A DNA stretch of 64,000 bases from Lepidostoma basale (GCA_022606425.2 JAHDVF020000440.1:992001-1056000); one strand, 5' to 3'. Counted from the stretch's first letter, positions 50,301-59,832 are shown. Numbers and translations are program-made. The notes: generated from the letters alone by a model not told the origin.

Positions 50301-53300
50301 TACCTTGGACTTATTCACATACATCATTAGATCATTTCGCATGCATACCTCATACATACTATTCACCAGGACTTGTAGTTCATGCTCGTTGTCTGCAAGT
50401 AGGACAGCGTCATCCGCATACAAGATACACCTTACTGACAGACCGCTCATTTTGGCACCTGCATCCAACCCTTTCATCTCTTTCATTCGAATTATAAACG
50501 AGTCGAAATAATGAAAACAGTGGAAGAAGTTGTTAAATCTTCTTCTTCAGCCTATTCCCGTCCACTCCTGGACAAAGGCCTCCTCCATTTGCTTCCATGT
50601 CATTCTGTCCTGTGCAGACTGCATCCAGGTTATTCCGACGTGTCTGTTTAGATCATCCTTCCACCGTAGTTGCGGTCGCCCTGCACTTTTCTTTGCCGTC
50701 CACGGTCTCCAAGTCAGCAGTCTTCTTGTCCATTTTTCATCTGAGGTTCTGGCTAAGTTGTTATATAACATGGTTTTATTTACTTATTATTTGAAATGAA
50801 CTTTTTTTTGGATTTTTTTTAAATATTTCCTTATTTAATTAATTATTTACACACATTATATATCTGTGTTTATAATTTACCGAACTGCGGATATCAGAGG
50901 AAACTTATTAAGATACAGTGGCCATGTGTGTATTAATTGTTTACCGAATCGTTTGGATTATAGACACTGTCATTTATTAATTATTCCCTTTATTACCATA
51001 AACGAATGATAATTCAACGCTTTGGAGATAAAAGAAGATTAATTATGAATAAAGTACCATTTCAAATGTAGTTCTATGGTAGAATTCCGGGTTCTTTTGT
51101 TTTTATAAAATAGCGCGTATTTAATGGTTATCGTTATTCGCTTATATCTTATAATTCTTTTTATATTGATGACATCTTCTTCTCATGATTAAGTGGATCT
51201 ACGACCATATAATAATCACATTATGAAATGCATAGGAAACAACAATTAATAATGTTTGTGTTATATTATTAAAACAAAGGATATATCAATTCTAAAGATA
51301 ACTACTATTTTTTCTCGGCGCTAGATCCTGGTGTGGGACTTGGCCTCCTCCACAACAGTCCTCAATTGGCTTCTGTCCCTGACCATCTTTCTCAGTTCCC
51401 CAGCTCTTTCCATTTTCTCCTGGTTAAAGATAACATATATTATATTTAAGAAAATAACCAACTGTATCCTAACGAAATACTGAAGTTTGGAATAATTCAT
51501 TTATTTATACAGTCGATGTCGTCCACTGCTCGGCATAGGCCTCCTTCACACTTCCACATGTTCCTACCTTGTCCCCTCCGCATCCAGCCACCAGCAATTT
51601 TCCTTACGAGTATATCATCAGACCATCGTGAGGAAGGTGGAGGGGGGTCCGCCTATACACCGTCTACCTTTACAAAGTCTCCATTTTTCTACTTTTCTAG
51701 TCCATCTATGGTCTCCCCTTGGATTATAATGTTTTCCCGGTGGTGAAGGTATACATTGAAACATTTTGAGATGATGATTCTTGTATTAGTTTTGATTCAT
51801 AAATCCTAAAATTATGAATTCCACGGTGCTAATACCTCTAGTTTTATTAAATTTTAAAACACAATTTCTATCGAAAAGACAAAATGTATGGCCTTTTCCA
51901 AAACAGACAAAACATGTAACCTGGCTGTAGAGAACCAACCCATACAACAGGTCAGAACATTTAGGTATCTAGGCATAGGTATCTAGCCAATATCTGAAGC
52001 TCTAAAATCCACTAATTACCATAAGAGTAAGATGAGAATCTATAAAGTATACGTAAGACCAGTAATAACATATGGCGTTGCGACAATGGCAGACACAGTC
52101 AGAACCAAATAAGTTCTGAGGACTTCCGAGATGAAGACACTGAGGATAATAGCAGGCAAGACACTGAGAGATCGCGTGAGGAGCTCCAGAATCAGAGAGT
52201 TATGTAAGGTTAATGATATTATAATATGAAGAAGACAGCGAAGGAGGGACTGGTACGGTCATGTCCAAAGAATGGACACCACCAGCACAACATAATCAGC
52301 CTCACGGGACTCGTCTTCGTGGAAGACCTCCTAAAATAATGAATGACAGATAGGAATCTACCTCACAGGAGGAGTAACCCTTTGGATTACCTGGATTGGT
52401 ATATTACCAAATCGCTTATGAATATAAAATACAAAAAAGAATTTAAACACAAATAAGACACAGTTGTGAAATTTAAAAAATACAAAAATACAATAAACTA
52501 AATACAAAAAACAAAAGATAATTAAACATTTAAGAACAATTAAGAAAAAAGAAACAATAAGAAGAACAAAATAAGCAAAATGAAGCTTTCTGAGGGTAGC
52601 CTCAATATCGTGGAAGATGACCACATCTGAAGAGATGCGGTTTAGAAGGATTATTGCCTTGCCCACGGGCATTACCTTGGGTAGATTGGTTCTACACAGT
52701 GGCAGGTGAAATAATCTATGTTGACTCTGTCGAGATGCGGTTTAGAAGGATTATTGCCTTGCACACGGGCATTACCTTGGGTAGATTGGTTCTACACAGT
52801 GGCAGGTGAAATAATCTATGTTGACTCTGTCAAAGATAACTGTCAGGGACAAACAATGTCAAGTTATTTAAAATATCAGAGTTATATATTCGACCACGAA
52901 TCAGTTGAAAAAATGAACACCCAAATGGATAGTTCGTCTAATTTCCAATGATTGGTAGTCCAGCATACCCAGAAAGAAATCAGTTGGCTACAGCCAGGGG
53001 TACGAACCGTCCTTCATATCCTATATCACGCCATTACCATGCTAGTTTCGTAGGGATAGCCCTTTATCTGTTACTACTCTGGTACATTTTGGGTAGTGAG
53101 GTTTGGCCGCCTTTTTGCCTTTCCGAAGTGCGCAAAGTAATGTCATTATAATAAAATCATGTGTAGAGGCTTCTTCCTAGTATTCATGTTTTTTTTTCAA
53201 ATATAAAGGAAATTTGGTTTTTATTTTTATCACTATTATCAAATCAAATCAGTTTATTTACTCAAAAGACATTACAAACAGCATAAATGTTAAAGGCATC

Positions 53301-56300
53301 TATTGAGTATAGGTAAGATATTATACACATACAACATAATACCAGGAATGCATTAGTGATGGTTCGACATTAGGAAGACAAGTTACTTTCCAAAGTCAAG
53401 AGTATTTGTCCCGTGAACGTACTTTCACTAACATGAAAGACGTCGATCTCCGAGGAGACCGCGTTCAGCAGACTAATTGCTCTTCCCACCGGTGTCACCA
53501 GAGGCAGATTGATTCTGGCCGCCGGTCGGTAAAACAATCTATGCTGTCGCTGTCGGAGATATCTATCGGGGACAAAAATAGCAACATCCTCCAGTACGGC
53601 TTAGTTCTCGAAGTTATATTGATTTTCTAGTGCAAATTATCGATACGAAATAAGTATCTTCAATACGCTTTGGTTTGTCGGTTACCTGACATTCCAATCA
53701 ATGCCATTTGCCACGCCACGATCCGCGAATAATTGCTGGGATATTATTAAAGATTTTTCTTAGGATGGACCGATTAGTTCCACCATTGTTTCTTCGAACA
53801 GATCGACTTCCGTACTTGTACGAAGTGAGGACGGCCGATTCGGAATAGTAAATCAGATCTCGACACGTATATTGTACAAGTCGCCTTAACTCGTTGTAAC
53901 GTTGAGCCATCCTGTTGAATCCCATTTAAGGTCCATTTACACTGGACAGTTATCAGACGATACCGACACGTCACGGTAAAAATACCCTTGAATAGCACCA
54001 ACTCGTTACCTTCAAAGGTGTACACATACTCGTACAAGCGCGCGATTCTGATCAAGCGCGCGTCAGACGCACGCTGTCATATTTTCGCACGCGACAGCTG
54101 CGCGCTTGTAGATACGAGTACATGCGCCGCCATTTTGCCGTACATTTAATCGCGCGCTTTCGTGTAGTGCGGACGCATATATTCACCAAAAATGAAGATC
54201 TTGTTTATCGATGAAATTCAAAAGCGTCCAGCTATACGGGACATGGAAAGTCCTGATTATAAAACGACATCCATTTTCGAACTGAGCCAGTAGTATGGAC
54301 ACCTTGGTAATGCTCGTTAAACGCCCGCGCCGTGTTAAGCGAGCTGTATGTACCCAACTAACGCGCGCCGAACGCAACGCCGAGCGTCTAATGTGTACTC
54401 GCTCTAATAAAATCGCCGTCGGGGGTTGCCGAAGAGAGCACCGACCTACATAAAATTGACACTTAACAAAAATGGTCAATATTTTTCAGGATGTGTTTCC
54501 TACAGTATATAATTCTTTTTTACATAATACCGTTTTTACTACCATTTAAATCGCCGTGGAGAAGGCGATTCTCTCGGAATTCAAATATAATATGAACGGA
54601 ATCAGCAATAATTAAAAGTAACAAGACACCATCAAAACAAACAAAATGATTATTTGCTCAACGCAAACGCGTGACGTGTCGGTATCGGCTGATGACTGTC
54701 CAGTGTAAATGGACCTTTAGTCGGAAGTTGAGATTGCAGTTCGTAACGACGACCTTCGTGGCAAGTCTATGGCTGCTGTACTGAAGTGTCCTGATTGGAT
54801 TCCTGGCGATGGCAGTGTGATTGTCACACTGGCTTTGGTCTAGTGTAGAATTCACGTGATATTAAAATGGCGATATACCACATGTCATGAGAATCGATTT
54901 GATAGCTATACACTTTTCATCGTTTTCAAGGCGTTTCTTTTATTTTTTTATAGTTATAAATTTAAAATGTTTACCACAGAGTGCGTACTTTTTGGATTGG
55001 AGTAAGTAATTATTTGGTTGCTCAGCTCCCTTCTGGCAATGTGATCAAATAAACTCAATAGTTGCCGACTGCATATTTCAGATATCATGTAAAATAGATT
55101 TTACTGAAATATCACTAAATCTTTTTTCATAGGATATTGAAGATAGACTAATTGTAAGATTTAATCTTGATATTATACTCGTAGAAACAGGATACACGTC
55201 AGATTGTTACTCGCTGTTGCGAGAATGATTGAATAACTCAAAATGATAAAGCTGTATACAAAACTGCTCAAGATAATTGCACATAAATCTACGAGAACGA
55301 TCAGTGACCGACGAGACTACAGTCGAAAAACATAAAGATTTAATGATTTCAAAATACGTTTGCCCATCTTTGAAAGTGAATTGGTGTAAGACAATGCAAT
55401 AGACAAAATAAAATATACAATACTTTTAGCACGATGATACTCTTATATACCAAAAAGATTATACCAAATAAATCACCTTAAAAAATGCGGAAACACCATT
55501 TTAAGGTAAAAATCGACGAATATGCTTGTCATGTCAAGATAAAATATTATGGCGGTCTATCATATAAGGAAAATGCGACTCCAAATATACTCGTAATAAC
55601 AAACTGTTTTTAAATGTTATTCTTCTTCTTCTTTCGGTGCCGTGTCAGGTCCCCCCAACGTTGGCGATCACTACAGTAAAGGCATCTTTATTCTGCGCCA
55701 TTTGAAACAGGTTCTGAACTCTTGTTATTCCTGTCCACTCTTTGATGTTCTGCAGGACAGCTGCCTTCTACCAACTCCCCAACGTCCCTCCACTTTACCC
55801 ATTAATATCAGTGGAAGGAAGTGGTATTTTTGTACCCTTAGCACATGACCCAAATATGAGACCTTTCTAATTTTCACACTTGACAACAGCTCTCTATTGG
55901 CTCTGGCTCTCTGCAGTACGTCAGCATTACTGACCCTATAGGTTCAAGGTATACGGAGCATTCTGCGGTGTATCCACATTTCGAACGCTTCCAACCGGTT
56001 CATAACATTCACTTTCAGAGTCCAGGTTTCGCAGCCATATAGTAGAACAGATCACGTATAACATTTAATAATCCTTTGTCGGAATTTAAAGTTAAGATTA
56101 TCGTTGCAAATAATGTTATTAAGATTAAAAATTGTTTATTATTTACTTCCTTCGTCAGCTTGTCTGCATCTACTGCTGGACGTAAGTTCCTTCACCCCCA
56201 CGCCATCCCTCTCGGTCTCCCGCCAGTGTTCTTCAGGCCCTTCCCGCCACCCGCACAATATCATCCCTCCACCTGTTAGCCTGTTTTCGGACACTTGGCC

Positions 56301-57163
56301 TCCATTCAGTAGTTCTCTGGCTCCATCTTCCACCATCCCGTCGGCACACATGTCCAGTATTGCAACTTCGTCCTCGCAATGCATATCCCTATATCAGTGA
56401 CCCTGGTTCCTTACGCGATCTCTCAGCCTGCTATCGTCCTCAGTGTCTTCATCTCGGAAGTCCTCAAAACTTGTTTGGTCCCTACTGTATCTGACCTTGC
56501 TTCGACGCCATATGTTAGTATTGGTCTTACGCATGTTTTATAGATTCTCATTTTACTCTTAATGGCCATGTCTTTGTTTTTTCATATTGTGGATTTTAGA
56601 GCGTCAGAGATTGCAGCTGCCTTGTTTACTTGGACTTGTATTTCTTCCCGCAGATCAGCTCCCCCCACCAGGTCTATGCCTAGATACTTGAAGGTCCTGA
56701 CCTGTTCTATCGGTTGATTTTCTATAACCAGGTTACATGTTTTGGGTGTTTTGGAAAAGGTCATACATTTGGTTTTTTCGATAGAGATCGTCATGATGTA
56801 ATTCTTACAGGCTTGAAGAGAAAACAGTGTTATAATTTAAAAAGAAAGCTCGTCATTGTGAAATTCCACATTGATAACGCCTTGCATTTGTCAAAAATTT
56901 ATAACATTTGTTTTTATTATTTTTCTGCAGGTGGCTTAGATCTGGTAGTCTGTCCAGGTGTGGCCTTTACGAAGGAAGGACATCGCCTTGGATACGGAAA
57001 GGGATACTATGACAAATTCCTTACCAAGCTACGAAAATTGCCAACGACTCCTGAATCACCGAGGGCTGTAACCGTCGCTTTAGCTTTCAAGCAACAAGTG
57101 CTCGATGATGTTCCAGTAACGGAAGAAGACATCCTGATTGACAGAATTTTAACAGCTGACTAA
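47262..57163 (+). CDS. MTHFS: 5-formyltetrahydrofolate cyclo-ligase, three coding exons
   Basis: Coding sequence = join(47262-47378, 48818-49073, 56931-57163), 201 residues plus stop, in frame across both junctions (phase 0, then phase 1). The enzyme (EC 6.3.3.2) uses ATP to convert 5-formyltetrahydrofolate to 5,10-methenyltetrahydrofolate in the cytosol. Visible family features: N-terminal K10 in A-A-K-A-A-L-R-K-K-M-K, R-V-S-I-F-L-S-M-A-N-E-I-Q-T-E with E61, M90, and the C-terminal G-G-L-D-L-V-V-C-P-G-V-A-F ... R-L-G-Y-G-K-G-Y-Y-D ATP/Mg site (145-152), then V-A-L-A-F-K-Q-Q. Length is normal for the family. Oddities: the usual P-R-Y is P-L-C (81-83), and the usual R before G-K-G-Y-Y-D is Y146. 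Introns of 1.4 and 7.9 kb are full of transposons. The start fits the usual N-terminus. Confidence 0.92.
47380..48505. other. MTHFS intron 1, unassigned part
   Basis: AT-rich with a short AAC/AAT simple repeat near 47515. Two diverged copies of a block with ACTCGNTGTNTTGAACGTA lie near 47970 and 48122. No coding. Confidence 0.45.
48507..48745. repeat. Tail-to-tail pair of Z repeats just upstream of MTHFS exon 2
   Basis: Sense copy 48507-48647 (TTGATAATGCCTTAGAAGGG, CGAAATATGTC, CATAAAATATAATAAAACTT, to AAGAAACAATTAATA) followed by a shorter antisense copy 48688-48745. The pair ends about 70 bp before the exon 2 acceptor. Confidence 0.65.
48818..49073 (+). CDS. MTHFS: MTHFS coding exon 2
   Basis: Acceptor AATATTTTCAG ends at 48817; 85 codons plus one base (G of Gly125), donor GTATAG at 49074. 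Encodes the folate-side half, with E61 and the P-L-C variant. Reading past 49073 gives a spurious longer frame. Confidence 0.9.
49296..49340 (+). mobile_element. CR1/L2-like 3' tail scrap
   Basis: GAACGCCCTTGAGGTTATTC and a short ATT tail, as at 36462 and 42356. Confidence 0.4.
49345..49582. other. MTHFS intron 2, unassigned part
   Basis: AT-rich with T homopolymers; nothing recognised. Confidence 0.4.
49584..50512 (-). mobile_element. LINE family M, longest copy, includes RT catalytic YADD
   Basis: Minus strand from 50512: F-I-I-R-M-K-E-M-K-G-L-D-A-G-A-K, V-R-C-I-L-Y-A-D-D-A-V-L-L-A-D (reverse transcriptase palm motif), N-V/Y-N-K-S-K-V-M-I-F, a stop region at 50230-50280, then F-V-Y-L-S-S-M-F-T-K-D-G-R-V-E-G-D-I-E, M-A-G-H-N-G-V-L-I-P-T-L-M-Y-G and on to the 3' end with only part of the AACTAACTTACCAT tail. 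This anchors the many shorter copies as non-LTR reverse transcriptase derivatives. It lies antisense in MTHFS intron 2; the 260-codon plus frame is its shadow. Confidence 0.85.
50530..50775 (-). mobile_element. LINE fragment, W family, 74-codon frame
   Basis: R-T-S-D-E-K-W-T-R-R-L-L-T-W-R-P-W, A-G-R-P-Q-L-R-W-K-D-D-L, W-M-Q-S-A-Q-D-R-M-T-W-K-Q-M-E-E-A-F-V-Q-E-W-T. C-terminal LINE signature followed by AGAAGAAG. In MTHFS intron 2. Confidence 0.75.
50780..51305. other. No feature recognised (MTHFS intron 2)
   Basis: AT-rich sequence. Confidence 0.4.
51310..51750 (-). mobile_element. Two degraded LINE 3' fragments, antisense
   Basis: Minus strand 51430-51310 reads M-E-R-A-G-E-L-R-K-M-V-R-D-R-S-Q-L-R. 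51750-51510 reads D-H-R-W-T-R-K-V-E-K-W-R-L, then a G-G-P-P-S region with stops. Both resemble LINE C-termini. Confidence 0.5.
51880..52345 (+). mobile_element. LINE fragment, L family, sense
   Basis: M-A-F-S-K-T-D-K-T-C-N-L-A-V-E-N-Q-P-I-Q-Q-V-R-T-F-R-Y-L-G, a deletion, R-I-Y-K-V-Y-V-R-P-V-I-T-Y-G-V-A, M-K-T-L-R-I-I-A-G-K-T-L-R-D-R-V-R, H-V-Q-R-M-D-T-T. Several frameshifts. In MTHFS intron 2. Confidence 0.7.
52590..52860 (-). mobile_element. Family J-like fragment carrying a 100-bp tandem duplication
   Basis: GTAGATTGGTTCTACACAG and ATAATCTATGTTGACTCTGTC correspond to the V-D-N-I-D-x-x-D-S region of family J tails (compare 53490-53560). The 100 bp at 52632-52731 are repeated at 52732-52831 with a single difference (CCC versus CAC). 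Confidence 0.65.
53250..53640 (-). mobile_element. Family J retroelement 3' region, uninterrupted
   Basis: CAAATCAGTTTATTTACTC to TCGAAGTTATATTG, containing AATACCAGGAATGCATTAG, GACGTCGATCTCCGAGGAGA and CACCAGAGGCAG in the order of the 18881/19378 copy. It shows that the latter was split by an insertion. Confidence 0.7.
53698..53925 (-). other. Unrecognised minus-strand frame left of MITE
   Basis: 75 codons: A-Q-R-Y-N-E-L-R-R-L-V-Q-Y-T, S-R-S-V-R-R-N-N-G-G-T-N and I-F-N-N-I-P-A-I-I-R-G-S-W. No family recognised; possibly a transposon remnant that the 53929 MITE entered. Confidence 0.25.
53929..54716. mobile_element. 788-bp MITE, 3-bp TTA duplication, Harbinger-like
   Basis: The ends AGGTCCATTTACACTGGACA continue as inverted repeats for about 47 bp with two mismatches. 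TTA flanks both sides (53926-53928 and 54717-54719). Three-base TTA targets are typical of PIF/Harbinger, but the AGGTCC terminus is unusual, so the class is tentative. The interior is strikingly CpG-rich (GCGCGCG blocks at 54035-54165). No transposase frame. Confidence 0.75.
54745..54910 (+). mobile_element. tRNA-derived SINE, diverged copy
   Basis: ACGACGACCTTCGTGGC, GGCAGTGTGATTGTCACACT, GTAGAATTCACGTGA. A and B boxes are degraded and the tail is missing. In MTHFS intron 2, right after the TTA MITE. Confidence 0.7.
54912..55620. other. No feature recognised (MTHFS intron 2)
   Basis: AT-rich, unique-looking sequence. Confidence 0.4.
55622..56100 (-). mobile_element. RTE-like family R, antisense
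   Basis: Minus strand: L-L-Y-G-C-E-T-W-T-L-K-V-N-V-M-N-R-L-E-A-F-E-M-W-I-H-R-R-M-L-R, A-D-V-L-Q-R-A-R-A-N-R-E-L-L, Y-L-G-H-V-L-R, G-K-V-E-G-R-W-G-V-G-R-R, S-P-T-L-G-G-P-D-T and a GAA tail. Close to the 27120-27830 copy, with stops and a shift. In MTHFS intron 2. Confidence 0.8.
56140..56800 (-). mobile_element. LINE fragment, L family, antisense
   Basis: Minus strand: I-E-K-T-K-C-M-T-F-S-K-T-P-K-T-C-N-L-V-I-E-N-Q-P-I-E-Q-V-R-T-F-K-Y-L-G-I-D-L, V-N-K-A-A-A-I-S-D-A-L-K-S, S-K-M-R-I-Y-K-T-C-V-R-P-I-L-T-Y-G-V-E-A, S-E-M-K-T-L-R-T-I-A-G. An unrelated GC-rich scrap lies at its 3' side (56139-56384). Ends about 130 bp before MTHFS exon 3. Confidence 0.75.
56931..57163 (+). CDS. MTHFS: MTHFS coding exon 3
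   Basis: Acceptor TTATTTTTCTGCAG ends at 56930. Completes Gly125 and runs G-L-D-L-V-V-C-P-G-V-A-F to I-L-T-A-D, stop TAA 57161-57163. Carries the R-L-G-Y-G-K-G-Y-Y-D nucleotide site. Confidence 0.92.
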
Positions 57164-57259
57164 TGAAAAAATATTTTGACTTTTAACACTTAATTTACTG
57201 ATTTGATTTTTTTCCTATTTTTATTTAAATCCGTCACAAAAAATACATTTTATTCACAT

Positions 57260-57291
57260 AATAAATCCTATTTTAGCAATTTTTTAATAAA
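57260..57291 (+). terminator. MTHFS polyadenylation signals
   Basis: AATAAA at 57260-57265 and again at 57286-57291, about 100-130 bp after the stop codon. Confidence 0.6.
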
Positions 57292-57312
57292 TATTCTATA
57301 AATAATACAAAT

Positions 57313-58215
57313 AAAAACGTCAGTTTTCTAGAAATTTTATTGTATTATATATTATGGGAATAACATGTTTCGCCCTTCTAAAGCATTATCAAATGTGACG
57401 AAACTTCAACTCGTTGCAGTTTATATACTCGTACACTAGTAAATGTAGCAGAATATGGTAATTAACGAAAATTGTTGTGATAATTTTTAACAAAGAATTA
57501 TCTGGGTAGGAGGTAGAAATATGGGAAAGCGTTTATTGGAACTCGTTAAGAAATTTTATGACAATGGTTACATAGTGAGGGGATACTAAATGATATCACA
57601 TAAATCCAAAATAAGTTATTTGAGGTAGGACGAAATTAAAGTGTTTCTAAGAAAAACATATTTTTACAAATTGTTTACAAATGCTTTTACATATTTCAAG
57701 GTGACTAATGATCTAATCATGTATTAAATATAAAATAAAATCGCCATCCTGTGTGCGTAGACTCAATTGATGTATTTTTCTTTTCTGCATCTGAAATGTG
57801 AAATAAATACCAAATCTAATTATATAACAAATGTTAGTTTGTTAATTGATTAAGGTTAAATTAGGGTTTTTGTTATGCTTATTTATTTCTTATTGTTCCA
57901 ATAGGTTGAGAGTGTACCCTTTATTATGAATGTGTAGCAGAATTGGTACGTTATTTGGATCTAGGGTAGGTATGTCTATTGTCTAATAGATGTTTGGCAA
58001 ATTGGGAGTATAATTTTTTCAGTCTGAAGGTTGTGTTCCGAGAAACGTATATAAACTGCTACGAGTTGAAGTTTCGTCACATTTGATAATGTCTTAGAAG
58101 GGCGAAACATGTCATTCCCATAAAATATAATAAAACTTCTAGAAAACTGACGTTTTCATTCGTATCAATTATTTAATATGTAGTTGTACATCATTGTTCA
58201 AGAAACAATAAATAA
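57313..58215 (-). mobile_element. Penelope-like remnant between inverted Z terminal repeats
   Basis: The inverted arms 57313-57435 and 58048-58170 (about 120 bp) each carry TGATAATGNCTTAGAAGGGC, GAAACATG and TAAAACTTCTAGAAA, with GAAAC sides inward. Between them the minus strand reads Y-S-Q-F-A-K-H-L-L-D-N-R-H-T-Y, a frameshift, then N-N-V-P-I-L-L-H-I-H-N-K-G-Y-T-L-N-L-L-E-Q-stop-E-I-N-K-H (58049-57868). This F-A-K-H-L ... L-N-L-L-E-x-x-E-I order is the end of the GIY-YIG endonuclease of Penelope-like elements. Five-prime truncated and inactive. Located just after MTHFS. Confidence 0.7.
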
Positions 58216-58438
58216 ACATTCTATAATTTTGGAATTTTTAATGTTATGTTATTGCAAGCAATAATAATATTTATAATTGGTAAAAATTAAATATTAAAAA
58301 TTATATAGTAATGCCCATGTGAATATGAATATAATGTGCTCAACAAATCTGTCTTCTGTGCCACCTGGTGTGGCTATATAGTCCTATTTTAGATAAACAG
58401 ACTTAGTCACATTCCGGACAAGGATATTCTATCGCCAC
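58216..58438. other. No feature recognised
   Basis: AT-rich sequence. Confidence 0.4.
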
Positions 58439-58439
58439 G

Positions 58440-58605
58440 GCTGGACCCCGTCCTCTCCGTCTCTCCAACCTCTGACACGTAGAAACGACTCTTCTCCGCC
58501 CTATCCATTGCCAACTGCTCCCAGTCCATTTGCCAGTCTACACTCTTCAACGCAGTATGCAGACTGTCCTTATATCTCTTGCGCTGTCCTCTGTGCTTCT
58601 TTTCC
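58440..58605 (-). mobile_element. LINE fragment, family K-like
   Basis: Minus strand: K-K-H-R-G-Q-R-K-R-Y-K-D-S-L-H-T-A-L-K-S, W-E-Q-L-A-M-D-R-A. The G-Q-x-K-R-Y-K-D-x-L box and D-R ending match LINE C-termini. Confidence 0.65.
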
Positions 58606-58789
58606 TTTTTATAAGTTTGCTATATTTAATTATATTATTTTGGAAATAATCGTTCTATTAATGTAGATTCTAATATTCATTCCAAAGCAGTAAATATTTT
58701 TTTACTATCAAAGTAAAGTGTGTGACTAATTAAAACATAAAATTATCAAATATAGGGAAATATATTATAAGAGAACGAATACACGATAT

Positions 58790-58985
58790 TATAAGATAGA
58801 GCAAACAGCAAAAAGGGACTGGTACGGTCGTGTTCAATGAATGGACACCACCAGACTCCCCTATATTGCATTGCATAATCAACTTCATGGGACTCGTCCT
58901 CGTGGAAGACCTCCTAAAAGATGGAAGGACAGCTGGGAGTCTGCCTCACAGGAGGAGCAACACTCTGGAGAATAGATCACATAGG
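58790..58985 (+). mobile_element. LINE fragment, L family 3' end
   Basis: GACTGGTACGGTCGTGTTCA, ATGGACACCACCAGACTCCC, CGTGGAAGACCTCCTAAAAG and an AAGAAGAAGAAG tail: the R-D-W-Y-G-R-V-Q and G-R-P-P-K-R-W-K-D-S-W region, frameshifted. Confidence 0.7.
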
Positions 58986-58989
58986 TCTT

Positions 58990-59176
58990 CAATAAGGAAG
59001 AAGAAGAAGAATACACGTGTGCCTAAAATAACATATTATTAAAATCTTGTTGAATTATATAAATAGTTATAATATCATAATTGATTTGACGAATTTTGAC
59101 ATGTTTTTATACTCTGAATAAATGTTTTAAGTTTTTATTTATAAATTATTTTTAGTAATTTAAAATATAATCCTTG
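58990..59176. other. No feature recognised
   Basis: AT-rich sequence. Confidence 0.4.
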
Positions 59177-59178
59177 TA

Positions 59179-59381
59179 TTTGTGAAATGTATACTTACAT
59201 CTGTATACGAATCCTGGATTTTCAGGTCATAAGTCATAAGTCCTGTAAACACCTTGATCATCCATATTCAGTTTCCAGTTTGTTTCTTCGTCTCTATTGA
59301 GATACAATTAAAAATTTAAATTAACCACCCACAGGTGAAAATCCAGGATTCGTATACAGATGTAAGTATACATTTCACAAA
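59179..59381. mobile_element. 203-bp MITE with perfect 46-bp TIRs and TA flanks
   Basis: 59179-59224 (TTTGTGAAATGTATACTTAC...) is the exact complement of 59336-59381. TA precedes and follows, as for Tc1/mariner-type targets. The core is about 110 bp of family Y sequence (AAACACCTTGATCATCCATA). Perfect arms suggest recent mobility. Confidence 0.8.
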
Positions 59382-59524
59382 TATTTGTAAATATTCTGGT
59401 CAATTATTTGGCGTATAAAATAGGAGTGGATACTCCAGGCGACTTCTAACAGGGCGATAGGAGGCGGTAGCCTCTTCGCATTGTGTTAATAAAGTAGTTT
59501 GCTAAATGCTAAACAATCATTCTT

Positions 59525-59832
59525 CATAGATGGCGTTAGTGGATGGATTGTATAGATTAATCTAAAAAATTAATTAGTACAATCGAATCTACATAGATGG
59601 CTAACTGGAACTGCCACGTGAAAATATGTGTGGATTTGGAGTATATATACAACTTCCAAAAAATGTATCATACATGATCATAACAATGGTGGAATGGGGA
59701 ATGTTGTAATTACATAAAGCGTGCGCTTAACCCAACCAATGACAGGTCATAAGTCCTGTAAACACCTTGATCATCCATATTCAGTTTCCAGTTTGTTTCT
59801 TCGTCTCTATTGAGATACAATTAAAAATTTAT
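59525..59832 (+). repeat. Dispersed repeat family Y, copy 3
   Basis: AGATGGCGTTAGTGGATGG, ATATATACAACTTCCAAAAA, GCGTGCGCTTAACCCAACC, AACACCTTGATCATCCATA. It lies 140 bp after the MITE whose core is the same sequence. Confidence 0.6.

Noticed and set aside
49729..50511. A 260-codon plus-strand frame, the second longest in the window
   Set aside because: It is antisense to the family M reverse transcriptase copy; the same shadow frame accompanies every family M copy (e.g. 33571-34062, 20133-20507, 11877-12146).
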